Below, one piece after another: positions 11,201-22,593 of a stretch of 64,000 bases of DNA. The notes beneath the pieces were generated by a model. The model had not been told where the DNA came from, did not search any database, and saw only the letters and a program-made list of their open reading frames with translations. The first letter of the stretch is position 1. Every line of letters begins with the position of its first letter. The DNA is from Anthostomella pinea. Lineage: Eukaryota; Ascomycota; Sordariomycetes; Xylariales; Xylariaceae. The DNA is taken from contig CAUWAG010000004.1 in NCBI GenBank assembly GCA_963556695.1, forward strand, positions 2,418,001-2,482,000. The letters run 5' to 3'. Made by a program: the position numbers and the translations under genes.

Positions 11201-11567
11201 ATGCCGCAGTATCTAGCTCAAAACGTCAGCAAGACTGTATGCAACAGCATGGTGTAGTGAGGACATACGCGCAGGCATGCGGGGGCAGCTCCTTGTCCTC
11301 CTCAGGCGCCTTGACGTTCAGGCCCTTCATAGCGCCGACAGGGACACTCGCCATGCTCTCGGTATCGTCATCGTCGAAAACTTCGGTCTCGTTATCGTCG
11401 TCATCATTCCGACGTCGGCCATTTCCTAGGCCGCCGCGGCCGCCATACTTGCCGTAGAGTAGACTCTCATCAGGGTCAAGGGTTGACAGGTCATCGTCGC
11501 CGGCGTTAATAGCGGCAGCAGAGTCAGAGACAAGATGATTCCCAAGGTGAGTAAACGCGCCCTCCAT
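8236..11567 (-). CDS. upf1: ATP-dependent RNA helicase UPF1/NAM7 (nonsense-mediated decay)
   Basis: Two exons, 11567-11269 and 11212-8236, separated by a 56-bp intron (GTATGT...CTAG), encode 1091 aa. Residues 1-95 are acidic and disordered. The Cys/His-rich UPF2-binding domain starts at about 98 with CAYCG, followed by CNKWFC, SHIVNHL and CYNCGTKN. The 1B insert precedes superfamily-1 helicase motifs: Walker A GPPGTGKT (473-480), Walker B-like [30 protein letters not shown] and [11 protein letters not shown]. The C-tail is Gln/Gly/Ser-rich. UPF1 acts in the cytoplasm on mRNPs with premature stops, coupling ATP hydrolysis to decay with UPF2/UPF3. The length fits filamentous-fungal orthologues, which are longer than the yeast protein. 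It is transcribed divergently from IMP4. Confidence 0.97.
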
Positions 11568-12552
11568 TGTAGTGCCGGTACCCGGCTGGGATCGTGGGTT
11601 TCGGGAGAGGGGATCACTTCCTGGGTTCTGGTCAGAATGCTGGAGATGGGCGGAGTTTCTGAGCCAGTAGGATAGGAAATTTCTACCCAGCTAGCTGAGC
11701 GTCGGTAGGGCGAACTTCGCACGTACCTAGATTCGGCAGATAGTTGAGTTTCTGCGTTGGAGGCTTGCAGGGCTTTGGAGGTTGTTGGGTGAATTATGTA
11801 GACGGTGGGGAATAGTCGTGGGAGAATTGTGTCACATCCTTGACAAGCGTGGTGGCGGATCTAAAGAGTCAGACCCAGAGAGACGAACAGATGCTGCAAT
11901 TGCGCGATCAACGGCGGTGGCGGGCAGGCGACCTGCGAACAAAGATAGGGAAGTCTGAGAAGGTTTTTGTTTCTCAGGAAGGTTGCGATGGCACGCCCAC
12001 TGGCTGGTGAGGTCAGGTGTGCTGTCGCATTGGTTTCCCTGTGTGGCTTGCCTCGCCTCCTGCACGTGCGACCGTATGCAGATGCGCGTTTTTATGCAGT
12101 TGCGTTCTGAGCCCCGCTGTCTAGGACGAGTAGCTTCTATGCGAAAGGCTACAGTATACACTACTAGCCACGTTTGTCTGTGGCTTCTAAGAAACAATCC
12201 CGAAAAGTAGCTGCGTGAAGCTGGTAAGGCTGTTTTATGCACAAGCATTAAAATGATGATTTGCATAACTAGCTGGCATAAGCAGTTTGGCGTGCCACAT
12301 GCCCTGCTAGTGTCGGTACCTAGGTACATATGTTTCTAGGGGCAAAACTCAAAAGTCCCGATCCATGTCTCCACCGAACTTTTTATTTTCTGCCGTTGGG
12401 AGACAGGATAGATACGTCAACCTCGTAGATATCTCAACCTCACTTCCAGCAGAGTGACAGTCACAATATCTCTGCGCGATCTCCCATACTCATATTCTGC
12501 TCGACTCCCAACCAGACAGCTAGCTGCACACAGCTGATTTCAGTGCATCATC
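11568..12552. promoter_or_regulatory. shared divergent promoter region of UPF1 and IMP4
   Basis: The 985 bp between two start codons pointing away from each other. It must hold both promoters, because neither gene has another upstream flank. The half nearest IMP4 is pyrimidine-rich. No TATA box or palindrome stood out. The antisense-looking open frame at 11832-12329 has no domain content and is not annotated. Confidence 0.5.
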
Positions 12553-13780
12553 ATGATCGTAGGCACCATTCTGCTGACTTGAGTTGGGGCATATACTGAC
12601 AGCGCCCCGTAGCGAAAACAAGCCAGGCAGCGGGCCGATTATCTTCACCGCAGAGCTCTGCTCCTGCGCGATGCTGAGATAGCCGAAAAGCGTGCGAAGC
12701 TTCGAAGTTCCTTAGCCACCGGCCGTCCGTTGGATGCTGGAGCTGCCGATGTACAAGTGAGGAAAGACCTCCAATATGACGAATCGCGGCCAGACAGAAC
12801 CGCCAACGAGGCCTTGGATCTTGACGACGAATAGTGAGCCAGCGTTCTGTCCGCTTTTGATATTCGAGGCTGACTTGGTTATGGTTGTAGCTCGCAAATG
12901 TCAGGGATTGTCGACCCACGCGTCTTAGTAACGACGTCTCGAGATCCTTCAGCAAGACTATCTGCCTTTAGCAAGGAGATCAGATTGCTCCTTCCCACCA
13001 GTATCAGGTTGAATCGTGGAGGAACGATTCTACCTGATCTTACTCGCTCAGCACAAGCTAGTGGGTTGAGTGACATAGTTCTCCTGCATGAGCACCGTGG
13101 TGTCCCTACTGCGCTCTCCATCAGCCATCTGTCCTTTGGACCGACAATATCCTTCTCGTTGCAGTAAGAGCTTGTCAGTCGACCTACAGAATCCGGCTAA
13201 CCTGAAACTGTACAGCAACGTGGTCTTGAGGCATGACATCCCGAACAGTCTTCGTGGCGTGAGTGACATCCAGAGTCTTGCCCAACTAGCTTGAAGGATG
13301 TTCGCTGACACTTGGACTTCGCAGACTGTGAGCGAAAGCTACCCGCACATCATCCTAGATGGCTTCCAATCGCGTTTGGGGCAAAGGGTGGCGAAAATTC
13401 TGAAGCATATCTTTCCGCCACGGGAAGCATTGACCACCAAGGGCAAGCTAGGGTCTCGAGTGGTCACATTCAAAAACATCGACGACATCATCGAGGTTCG
13501 GCATCACGTAGTAAGTGTCCCAACTGGAATCCACCCCCTTTCCTCCTGGTCGATAAGCTTGCCCCCAGGCCGCCGGACTTGATCAGGATTGTCAAAGACT
13601 GACTCGCATATTCAGTTTGTGAAGACGGGATACGACTCGGTTGAGCTCAGCGAGATAGGTCCCAGAATGTCTATGAAGCCCTTCGAGATACGAGCGGGCA
13701 CCCTAGGAGATAAAAACAGCGATGTTGAGTGGGCACTCACGCAATACACCCGCACAAGCCGGAAACGGGAATATCTTTGA
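12553..13780 (+). CDS. imp4: U3 small nucleolar ribonucleoprotein IMP4 (Brix domain)
   Basis: Six exons: 12553-12558, 12613-12833, 12891-13163, 13216-13258, 13325-13510 and 13616-13780, giving 297 aa. The first coding exon is only ATGATC (Met-Ile); joining it to CGAAAACAAGCC gives the conserved MIRKQA start. A basic N-terminus ([20 protein letters not shown]) precedes the Brix domain, about 84-264. That domain contains [45 protein letters not shown] and SRVVTFKN. The C-terminus ends [14 protein letters not shown]. All joins keep frame. IMP4 belongs to the SSU processome with Imp3 and Mpp10, bridging U3 snoRNA to pre-rRNA for early cleavages in the nucleolus. The length fits the yeast protein (290 aa). 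Confidence 0.95.
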
Positions 13781-15515
13781 GGTGGATCATCTGAAGAGTC
13801 CCAGTTGCGAGGCTCGTCTCATGAGTGGTTGTTGCGTCTGTGGTGGAACAGCTCACAGGAACACATAACGCAATGGAGACCGCAAAACCTTCTCTCGGAT
13901 CCAAAGGAATCGCCAGACAATGGTGTAGCTGTCTTGGATGAATGTCCCCAGGACCTTGTCACTGTGGCGGCCGCCTAGGACGTAGAGCAATTCGGTGACA
14001 ATGAGTTCTGATATGGAGTGATGGCTCATTGCGATACGGCCCGGCAGGTGCTTGATTTGGGAGGGTTGCGGAACAGCCTTCAGCCTTTTGGCCTTGAAGC
14101 ATAGCCTGGCGCAAAGGGGCGGCTGGTTATAAACTACCTACCTACGTATACTGATGGCATCTCTGGGCTTCCGTGGCCCAAGCTCCGTATGAAACGGCAG
14201 TGTTTCTGCCGCAACTTTACGAGAAGGTCATGGTCGCGTGAGAAGGTCTTGGAAGAGCATTCTCCCCAAGTCTATTCTGAAGCAAATCAGAATCGCTATG
14301 GGCATCAGAGTCAGGAAGCTTTGTGGCGGAAGAATGTCAATAGAATATGTAGAAGGCAGGTCTCAGTTGGGGACTGCCGCCTAGCTCCGTCAATGACACG
14401 AACTTCAAGAGATGAGTAGAGTTTTTGGATCATATGCGGCATAATGGAAACATGATATGGGATGAGAGATATCACACATGTTGGGTTGACTTGAATCGAA
14501 GCCGCGTCTACTACCAATGAGTTGAACCTAAACCTGTTGGTCGAATGAGAATCGTATGGTGGGCACACTGCAGATGTCAGCGTAAGGACCTACTGTAGGC
14601 AACGACATAACCGCCAATGGCAAACGAGGGACTGCTCTTGCATCACATCATGGCTTGCCCGGGCACATGCACTGCCGGTATGCCGACTCCAGTTCGTTCC
14701 CGATCACAGCCCCAGACGGTGACGCGAGCGGCGAGCGGCGAGCTAGCCCTTCGCCTGCGGGCTGGTGGGCTGTGCTTATTTTTGGATTTGGTATCGCCTC
14801 TGGAGGCCCACAGTTCCGGCTGTGCGACGATGGACCCTCCCGCTGAACTTGTCCTTCTCCGTATCCTCTAATAAGTATCGTGTTATTAGTTGTTACTGGC
14901 CATACACAACACAGGCACACAGGCTGCATCTCCTGCGTCTCGTTATGAACCTAATAAAGATTGGCAGCTTGGCGGGGGTCTCTGTCTAACAGTCTAAGCC
15001 CACGGGCCATCCGCCAATCAACGACCTAGTGCAAATTATAAACAGTAATAAAGTAAGCTTCCACCCGTCTTCTTGTGGCTTACCTAGAATCGTTCTGTTC
15101 TTCTTCATTGATGTCCTCCTACGTGTGACTACCACCTCCCTAATTCGTTCTATTTCCCTGTTACTATCTATCTTCTATCTGATCTGGCAAAGACGACGGC
15201 GACGCAGAGGACACAGGCGTTGGTTATACGTCATTCCGATCAGCAGGAAGCTCCTGCAGACGGCCCCGGCCTCGACTGCTGTGGACTGCTGTGAAGCAAC
15301 CAACACCCGCCCGGGCCCCCCCTAGTCCTGTCCTTCAATCGTGCCCATCAGCTGAACTACATTGTCACTCCACCCATTCCTGCCGTATTACCCTTCCAAT
15401 CTCCCAGACACAAACATCTGCATCGCTTTTCTGCTGTTGTTCGTTGTTCGGTCGCCCATCACCGATCAATTGAGCTTCTTTTTAATTCATCGAACGAAGC
15501 TCGCCAGCAGTCATC
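13781..15515. other. 1.7-kb intergenic region upstream of the syntaxin gene
   Basis: The stretch contains only short open frames with no family resemblance. The last ~450 bp, before the ATG at 15516, are pyrimidine-rich with TCTTC/CCTCC tracts, as in strong fungal core promoters and leaders. I find no tRNA-like cloverleaf. I found nothing else to annotate. Confidence 0.5.
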
Positions 15516-16616
15516 ATGTCTTATGGCAACCAGTACGAGAGCAACCCCTACCAGCAAGGCCCGTCGGCCGAGCAGGGCGGCTATGGCTACGACCAGGTAA
15601 GCACCACCGCCATCGCCATCAACGGCAACAACGCGGTAATGATGCGCATCGAGGAGTGTCGCTTACAGTTGTTCAGGGCCAGGGCCACGAGATGCAGGAC
15701 TACTCCCAGCAACCCGCCGCCTCGCAAACGCTGCCGCAATCAGAATTCCTAAACCGTATTCAATTCCTACGCAACGAGATAGGCACACTAAGGAACAATG
15801 TCCAAGCCATCTCCTCGCTGCATCAGCGCTCGCTCGCCGAAGCCGACAACGGCCTGTCCGCTCAACAGCTCGAACGCATCTCTGCCGAGACGCAGCACCT
15901 GAACGGCGGCATCCGAGACCAGCTCAAGTTCTTGGCCAACGACGCGAACAAGACTACTGGCGGCAGCCGCAGCGTGAAGGATACACAGGTCAAGGCCATC
16001 AAGAGCGAATTCGAACGTGAGCTGCGCAACTACCAAGAGGAGGAGGGTTCATTCCGCTCGCGATACCGCGACCAGATTGCCCGCCAATACCGCATCGTAA
16101 ATCCCGATGCCAATGAAGAGGAGGTTCGCGAGGCAACCGAGGCAGACTGGGGAAATGAGGGTGTTTTCCAGACAGCGGTTAGTCTCCCATTTCAATATGG
16201 CAACGGCCTCTTGGGCTATGCCAAAAGTTCGATTAAATTGCTGACAATGATCTTAGCTCCGCACAAACCGTACTGGCCAGGCGACTTCAGTACTGGGTGC
16301 CGTCCGCGCGCGCCACAACGAGCTGCAGGCCATCGAGAAGACTATGATGGAACTGGCGTCTCTGTTCCAAGACCTGGCTGTATTAGTCGAGCAGCAGGAA
16401 CCTGCCGTAGCGCAGGCTGAGGAGAATGCCGAGAACACCACAAAGTACATCGATCAGGGCAATGTTCATGTATCTAAGGGCATAATCAGCGCTCGCAACG
16501 CTCGCAAGTGGAAGTGGTGGTGTCTGCTGGTCACCATCCTCATTATCGCCATTGCTGTTGGTGTCGGTGTCGGCGTGACGGAGGCTGGCAAGAACGCAAC
16601 TGGAGGAGGGAAATAA
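15516..16616 (+). CDS. sso1: plasma-membrane t-SNARE, syntaxin family (Sso/Psy1)
   Basis: Three exons, 15516-15596, 15677-16177 and 16257-16616, encode 313 aa. A short Gln/Tyr/Gly-rich N-terminus leads into the Habc helical domain (QSEFLNRIQFLRNEIGTLR, ETQHLNGGIRDQLKFL). The SNARE motif is in exon 3 (ARHNELQAIEKTMMELASLF), with the ionic-layer glutamine at Gln232. The C-terminal anchor is residues 282-301 (WWCLLVTILIIAIAV) with a short luminal tail. This is the Qa-SNARE that pairs with Sec9 and Snc for exocytic vesicle fusion, important at hyphal tips. For intron 1, two acceptors are possible; only TTCAG at 15672-15676 keeps phase with exon 1. Intron 2 starts with GTTAGT. Confidence 0.95.
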
Positions 16617-17507
16617 GTTCACGGGAATTGGGCCGAGCGCGAGACGCTTGCACTTTCGTCATTGGGACGGCTCAACGCAAGTGTCCCCATCCACGATGGG
16701 ATCCAAAGCACCAGAAGCGGGGGAGAAAAAACCACCAAATCACACATACGACGAATATTATTACAACCACCACCACTTAATATTTCCTTTCGACTTTCCA
16801 CCAGCCGGAGCCAGCGCCTGATACCACCGGCGGAAGGTCCGGCATCGATGATACGGGCGAAGAGGAGGGAAAGTCATGTAATGCATTGTTTCTATGTACG
16901 CATAGTTTGCGTGTTCACTCGCCAGTCGAGTTGAGGAAGGGAGGAGAAAAAGTCCATGGTTGGATCTCTCATCATCGCCAGGGTAAACAGCCTTCGGGGC
17001 TGGCTTATAGATACCTACATAGGCGAATGGCCAGATAAACTACATGCCTTCTTCTGATACTTTGCATGCGCAACGGCATGACGATGAATTCCGCTACTTG
17101 TCCGCCAAGAAACAGTGTGTCAAGCGGTCGGATACAAAATAAAGTATAGACTTGCCCAACGGACTCACGAAGTCGAGCTTCGTTTCTGTCCTCGTAGGGG
17201 CATGATGCGCAGCCGCGCCACAGCAAACTTATTATCAATGTAAAAGCAATGCGTTGGCAGCTGCAGCTGGAAGCTTATGGACGACACGCTCTTGGAAGCG
17301 GATGAAGGTACGTACATGTACGTTGCTATGCACTCAGTACCTACCACTCCACGAGGAACAAAACGAGTTGTCAAACAAAACACGCATATATATACACATA
17401 GCCTCTGAACAGCTCTGCCAACGACGAGCAGGCCATCAGCCATTCAGGCGGAGTCCGAGTGCGTCTACCGTACCGTACCCTACCATACCTATGTATGTAG
17501 TCTCCGC

Positions 17508-17536
<29 letters not shown>
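17508..17536. repeat. (CA)14 microsatellite
   Basis: An uninterrupted CA dinucleotide run of 29 nt in the intergenic space, directly after TCTCCGC. It is likely to be length-polymorphic between strains. Confidence 0.95.
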
Positions 17537-17538
<2 letters not shown>

Positions 17539-17903
17539 CAGCCTTACATCGACACAGTCCCACACCTAAACGCGGAACACATAGTGTTGGTTGGACTTCC
17601 AAAAGATTGATGAACATTTAGTTTGATATTCGATAGGTGCACGGGGAAGGAAATGAAGAAGTCCTAGGTCCTGTCTTCGTATGCCTGGATCCCCTTATAT
17701 GGGATCCAAGGGCTAACTAATCTACATACGTTCGGCCAATGCTCAGTATTCCAACACATCGACCGCTGGCTCCTGGACATACCATACGAGTACGGTATTT
17801 GTAGACTACGCTGCATGTATATAAGATAGGCCTCACAGACAAGCAAGCAGTCAACTCGATCATGTATGTGCATGCGCGAAGGCCACCGGGGGGCCTTGAG
17901 TGT

Positions 17904-17955
17904 TCGTTCCTCCTGGGGATAACTGGCTGGTTCGAAATACGCACAGGAGGAACGA
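17904..17955. repeat. 12-bp perfect inverted repeat (hairpin)
   Basis: TCGTTCCTCCTG at 17904-17915 is the exact reverse complement of CAGGAGGAACGA at 17944-17955, around a 28-nt loop that contains GGTTCGAAATAC. A T-loop-like word in the loop raised the idea of a tRNA, but no acceptor or D arm pairs around it. A transcription-terminator or regulatory role is possible but not shown. Confidence 0.6.
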
Positions 17956-18402
17956 GCCGCTCACCGCTTGTACCGTCGCAAATTACGAGGTGTGCCGGAC
18001 ATTGGGGTGGGAAAAGGTTGAAGATAGGGGAACAAGGCAAGAGGGGAAGGGCACGAAAAGGAAAGGAGGAAAGGGGGAAAGAGGCTACGCACCTTAGGGG
18101 AGGGATATGGCCGCTGGCTAGAGTTCTTTCCCAAGCAAGATCTTTCACTGAGAGCGCAGCCTCGAGTCGAACTGGCCGTCAACGACCATAACCGCTCAGG
18201 GGACGATGTACGGTTGGCAACTGGCCTTCACTCGCCCGATCACATCACATAGGTATCAACCACCAGTTCCCCTCATAACGCACATGGTTGCATATTCAGA
18301 GACGGAGTAACAATACTCCACAAGCCACACTGAATCGACCATATAGTCGGTTCATGAGGTATACTATACAGTGCAGGCCGTGCTGGCCAGACTACCCATA
18401 TA

Positions 18403-20767
18403 CTACCCAGATATGATATTGGATGCTGTCATCTCCAATGAAGTCGTGGCTCCTCCATTGCTGGCAGACCTGGACAGCTTGGGCAACACAACGCCGGGCG
18501 CGACGTTTGCCAGTAGCTTGTCGAAAAGGGGCGTCCCCAGGCCCGTGACTATACGGTACGCAGTCAGTAAACCATTTTTCTACAAGAGGAATCGAGGGAG
18601 CAGGCAAACAATTGACTGTCATCTCGCTTGCAAGACATGAGGCACCAAAAAAAATTGTAGAAGAAATAAGAAAATTCCAAGAGACTGCAACTCACCAGGA
18701 TCCCAGCCCGCCGTGGCATTCCAACTCGCACCCGGCACGACAGGCGTCGGCAAGCCCGAATATGCATCCCTCCCAGTGCACCCCCTGCTGCCGCCAAGCA
18801 CGATATCCGTGAAGCCGCCCGCACCCAGCGCGTCGCTGTAGATCCACGGGTTCAGGAAGCCAAGAGGCGCCAGCCCACCCTTGACCCGCGCGTTGTTGAG
18901 CAAGCTAATGACAGCCGCGAATGTGGGTGCCGACGCCGACGTTCCGCCCACACTGATGATGGTGCCCTGGTCGACGACGGCGAAGTTGCGTCCTGCTGCC
19001 GCGACGTCGGGGAACCCGCGGCCCGCCGTGTTGTATAGGCCGGTGAAGGTGTCGCCAATCGATGTCAAGTATGAGGCCACGGCGGCCTCCTGGTACGGGG
19101 GCCGCGCGAACAGGTCCGAGAAGCCGCCCGACGAGAAGGAGACGGCCTGCTCAGGGGCCACGCCTACGGTACCGCCTACCGAGGTCACGTAGGGGCAGGC
19201 GGCTGGGAAGATGGGAAGTAGGCGCGTAGCATTCCTACCATCGTTCGTCTGGCATGCGCTACCGGGCCCAGTACTAAGGGACAATGTCAGTCAGATATTG
19301 CTATAGTGTTGGGGTTGAGACTGGGAATGGTGGGTTGCAGTGGATAAATAACTTACTCGCCGGAGCTAAAGAGGACGGAGGTACCGCGAGCACCGAGCTG
19401 GCCGATCATGGTGCAGACTTTCTTGACATATTCTGCCGGTACTGATTGTTCGTCCTCTCCGTATGACGTAGTGAGGGTGTGCGGGAGCTCCCCGTCAGGG
19501 AGCGCAAGCAAGTAGGTTAGATACTCTAGGTATGGTTCGTTGGAGTTCTACACTCCTTGTCAGCAACCGAACTCCAGCACTATATTTGCGGTAACCTCTT
19601 ACCTCGGCCGGGTCCGGTTGGCTATGCAAGATTAGCTTATAGTCAACTGAGGGTTAACACCAGAGAGTAGACTTACTCAAGATCAGGGACCAAGATTCCA
19701 CGACCACCCGTAGAGTAGTAGCGGATCGTTGTCTGGAAACCAATTGACGCAGCATACTGCATATCCAAGTTCGCCTCAACATCGTCATCGACTGTGTCGG
19801 TTTGGTTGTTCAGGCCTCCGTTTACGGATATAGTCGTGAAGTTCTGAGTGAGAGCGTAAGGGGCAAATTGCTCGAGAAACTGGTCAAGTGCATCATGCTT
19901 TGCGTATTCCTGGACGCTGTCAGAGGTGTAATCGCCTACAGAACGGGCTGCTGAGACATACCTCCAAGAAGCCACTAACTCCCAGGACGGTCGGGACAGT
20001 TGGGTCAGCCGTGTAGTCTCCGATGTTGTACAGAGCTCGCAGACACTCGGGCGTAATCGTCGTGTTGCAGAACGTCACGTTGAGGTCTTGCGTAGAGACA
20101 GCCGCCGCGGCCTGGAAGAACTCGGGCAGTTCTGCCTGCTCAAAGACCTTGCTGATCTCGAACCTCTGCGGTCTCAGCTGGCCGAAGCGGGTCGTTGGCT
20201 GGACCATGGTGATGTGAGGCATGACTTCGGCCGGCACAGAATAGCTATTTTCGGTGAGTCAACTGTTCATGGATGGCCGGTCCATCAGGGAGAAGAACAA
20301 GCATACTGCAGCGTTCGGATGCGCTCGCCATCCGTGCCAACGTGGTTGTAGACACCAAAGTCGGCGCTCAGCAGTTTGGCAGCCTTAAACACGGTGGTCT
20401 TAAAATTGATCCACTCCCCGTCGTCCTCGATGTCCTCCTGCGCGATGCCGGATGCTTGCAGCCAGTTCAGGACAGCGGCCGTGGACTCTTTCGTCGGCTT
20501 CATCAGCTCCCGGACTTGCTCGCGCGAGAGGTGGCGGCCGTACAGCGCGTGCTGCGGCGTGGATACATCGTAGAGGGTCTGCTCGAACTCGGCGAGGTGC
20601 GGCTGCTCGAGGGCAATCCGCAGGTTGATGACTTGGTAGGGGTCCGCGTTCCGCAGCTTTCGCCAGCCCATTGGCACCTTTGGCAGCGACTCAACGACAA
20701 CATTCTTGCACTCGGCAACCGCCTGGAGCAGCGCAACGGCTGCGCACAGAAGCGATTGGGGCTTCAT
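18403..20767 (-). CDS. secreted sedolisin-family (S53) serine-carboxyl peptidase
   Basis: Seven exons on the minus strand: 20767-20307, 20244-19962, 19909-19677, 19621-19603, 19547-19357, 19273-18696 and 18548-18403, giving 636 aa. Residues 1-19 ([19 protein letters not shown]) are a signal peptide; the ATG ten codons upstream would spoil it. The pro-domain (Pro-kumamolisin type) spans about 35-185. The catalytic Glu293 and Asp297 lie in [10 protein letters not shown], the oxyanion Asp396 in SSGDTGPG and the nucleophile Ser508 in GGTSASAP. The calcium site includes FTDI and GWDPVTGLGTP. Family members are acid tripeptidyl- or endopeptidases that autoprocess in acidic medium. The 19-nt fourth exon is needed for frame. 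The last intron (147 bp) is longer than the rest and is the least certain. Confidence 0.9.
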
Positions 20768-22593
20768 CTTGATCAGCGAAGGGATGGCACACAGCAATGA
20801 GGTTGGGTGTGGTTGGAAGTCGCAGATCAGAGACCAGAGAAGCAGGGAGATGGGTGTAACCCAGGACCAGCGAGGAGCTCAGATTCTAAAGCCAGTTGGC
20901 GAACCTGGAAGCGAGCCGCGCAGCACATGCACATGTCGTTGGTTGGTGAGAGGAGACGGTATCACCGTGTCATGCCGTCTCCGCCGTGCCGGCCCAGACC
21001 TGCCTTATGCAGAGCTCCAGGTGCAATGCACCTGGGCAATATGGAATCTGCAATCTGGAGCTCGAACGCGCCTGCGCGATGGAAAATGAAAAGGAGCAGA
21101 GGAGCAAGAGAGGGAGCTATCCCTATCCCTGCCCATGCGGCCAAGCCTGCCCCCCTTACTGTAGAACCATTGATGGCGGGATATAGTAGCCCACCAACGC
21201 CACCTTCCCCTGAGGGGACGTCCCCCGCCGATCAGAGCATCGACGAGTCATTGAGGCGGCCGTACGGTCCGTACCTGTCTTGAATTGACCCGGCTTGTTC
21301 GCGAGTCGCGACCTTGAGAGAGCAGGCTTGGCAGGTAAAGCAGGCACCTGTGATTTGGTGCGCCAAGCTGGTGTATTCCGGTCTGAAACCAGGCACATCT
21401 CCACACAAGAAGCATTCCGATAAGCATCGACAAGCAACGGGATATTCGCCAAGCCGTTCAAGTGCCTAGCTCCCCGGTGCCTGGATCTGGGCGCGGAGAT
21501 AAATTATCCATGACAAGAATGACGAAGTGAATCATTTCCATCGCTGAGAAAACTGAGGTGTAATCGACCAATGCCGCTCTCCGGCGGAACACCACATGCG
21601 CTGATCCTTCAGGGATGACCTTTCCAATATTTTATAATGCTCTGCTGGGCCACTACTGTAGGAGTTCAGCAACGCCATTATAATGTTTAACCCGTGGCTG
21701 ATCTTCGCTGCCGTGTATGATACAAATCATAAGAGATGTACTGTGCAATTATGCCAGCCGCCGGCCGGACAGTCATGCAAGTTCTTAGGTAGATTGACCG
21801 CTTGGCTTGGCTGCTTGGCAAGTCACCCGATGTCTCGGGAGTTCTTGTTGCACGACCCGACCCGCAAGGTCCTCATCCTGAGCTTCGGCGGGTTTTCACA
21901 TCTCATCATCCATCACATCCAACATGTCACTATCCGAGCAGCAAACCGCCTACATACGGTAATATTACCGTATTTACCATTTCGTCGTGACATGTCTCCT
22001 ATTTGCGCGGCTAAGCGACCTCACGTAAAGGCAAGGTTTCACCCGTTGTAGAACCCTGATGAACGACCTTTTCATTACTAACAGTAGCTATGGTTGGGTA
22101 GGTGTCTGAACTGGTGCTGCAAATATCTATTTTCCGAACAGTGAGTGAAAACTGCCCATCCATTTTCTGGTATCTAGCCACACTGGCTGCATACTTCGCG
22201 GTTCTCGAGATCCTCTGAGGGACTGATTCTGTCTGATGTCAGTCAGTTGTGTGTGGAAGACCGAACAAGTTCGTTCTTACCGTCTGCCATAGGAGTCATG
22301 TAGTATGATTAGCTCGTAGATGAGCTATCTTTGTGAGCCTCAAGTAGCACCTCTCCCGGTCTACTAGCAAGTACCGATGCTACGCCGCGCACTAATGACA
22401 GGTGCAGAACCTCCACAGCGGCACAGCCACCAACACACGTGATCCTGGCGACTACCGAGACCTTGCCATAGACGAATCTTATTCTCATGAACAAGCAAGA
22501 AGATAGGGACGTGCTGCGGTATAGATCGTGGATAGCGACACGGGCCATGGTCCACCCAAAGCCTCGGCGTGTCTCTACGTGTAGCCACCCGCA
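20768..22593. other. 1.8-kb region upstream of the sedolisin gene
   Basis: Should hold the sedolisin promoter, next to 20768, and the 3' flank of the disrupted oxygenase gene, near 22593. A 20-bp perfect palindrome lies at 21954-21973. The 158-codon plus-strand frame at 20807-21283 has biased composition and no domain, so I do not call it. No other gene is supported. Confidence 0.5.
21954..21973. promoter_or_regulatory. 20-bp perfect palindrome, CGG-N8-CCG
   Basis: The sequence ATACGGTAATATTACCGTAT reads identically on both strands. Its core, CGG TAATATTA CCG, has the architecture bound by dimeric Zn2Cys6 transcription factors (everted or inverted CGG half-sites). It lies about 1.2 kb upstream of the sedolisin start and 0.6 kb beyond the end of the oxygenase gene. 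Function is an inference; no specific regulator can be named. Confidence 0.45.

Larger units (their letters stand above)
16617..18402. other. 1.8-kb intergenic region between syntaxin and sedolisin
   Basis: Both flanking genes end here. It contains a (CA)n tract (17508-17536) preceded by TACCGTACC-type repeats, a 12-bp perfect inverted repeat (17904-17915 with 17944-17955) and a purine-rich stretch around 18020-18090. Open frames are short and unrecognised. Confidence 0.5.

Noticed and set aside
17880..17960. Possible tRNA (GGTTCGAAATAC T-loop-like word)
   Set aside because: No matching acceptor stem, D arm or anticodon arm. The word lies in the loop of a 12-bp hairpin instead.
20807..21283. 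158-codon plus-strand frame
   Set aside because: Pro/Arg/Ser-rich, no domain, no good start context and no splice extension. It overlaps the sedolisin promoter.
21959..21967. TAATATTAC, the nonanucleotide of rolling-circle viral origins
   Set aside because: The word is itself part of a longer perfect palindrome, so it cannot sit in a hairpin loop as in such origins. No Rep-like gene is nearby.
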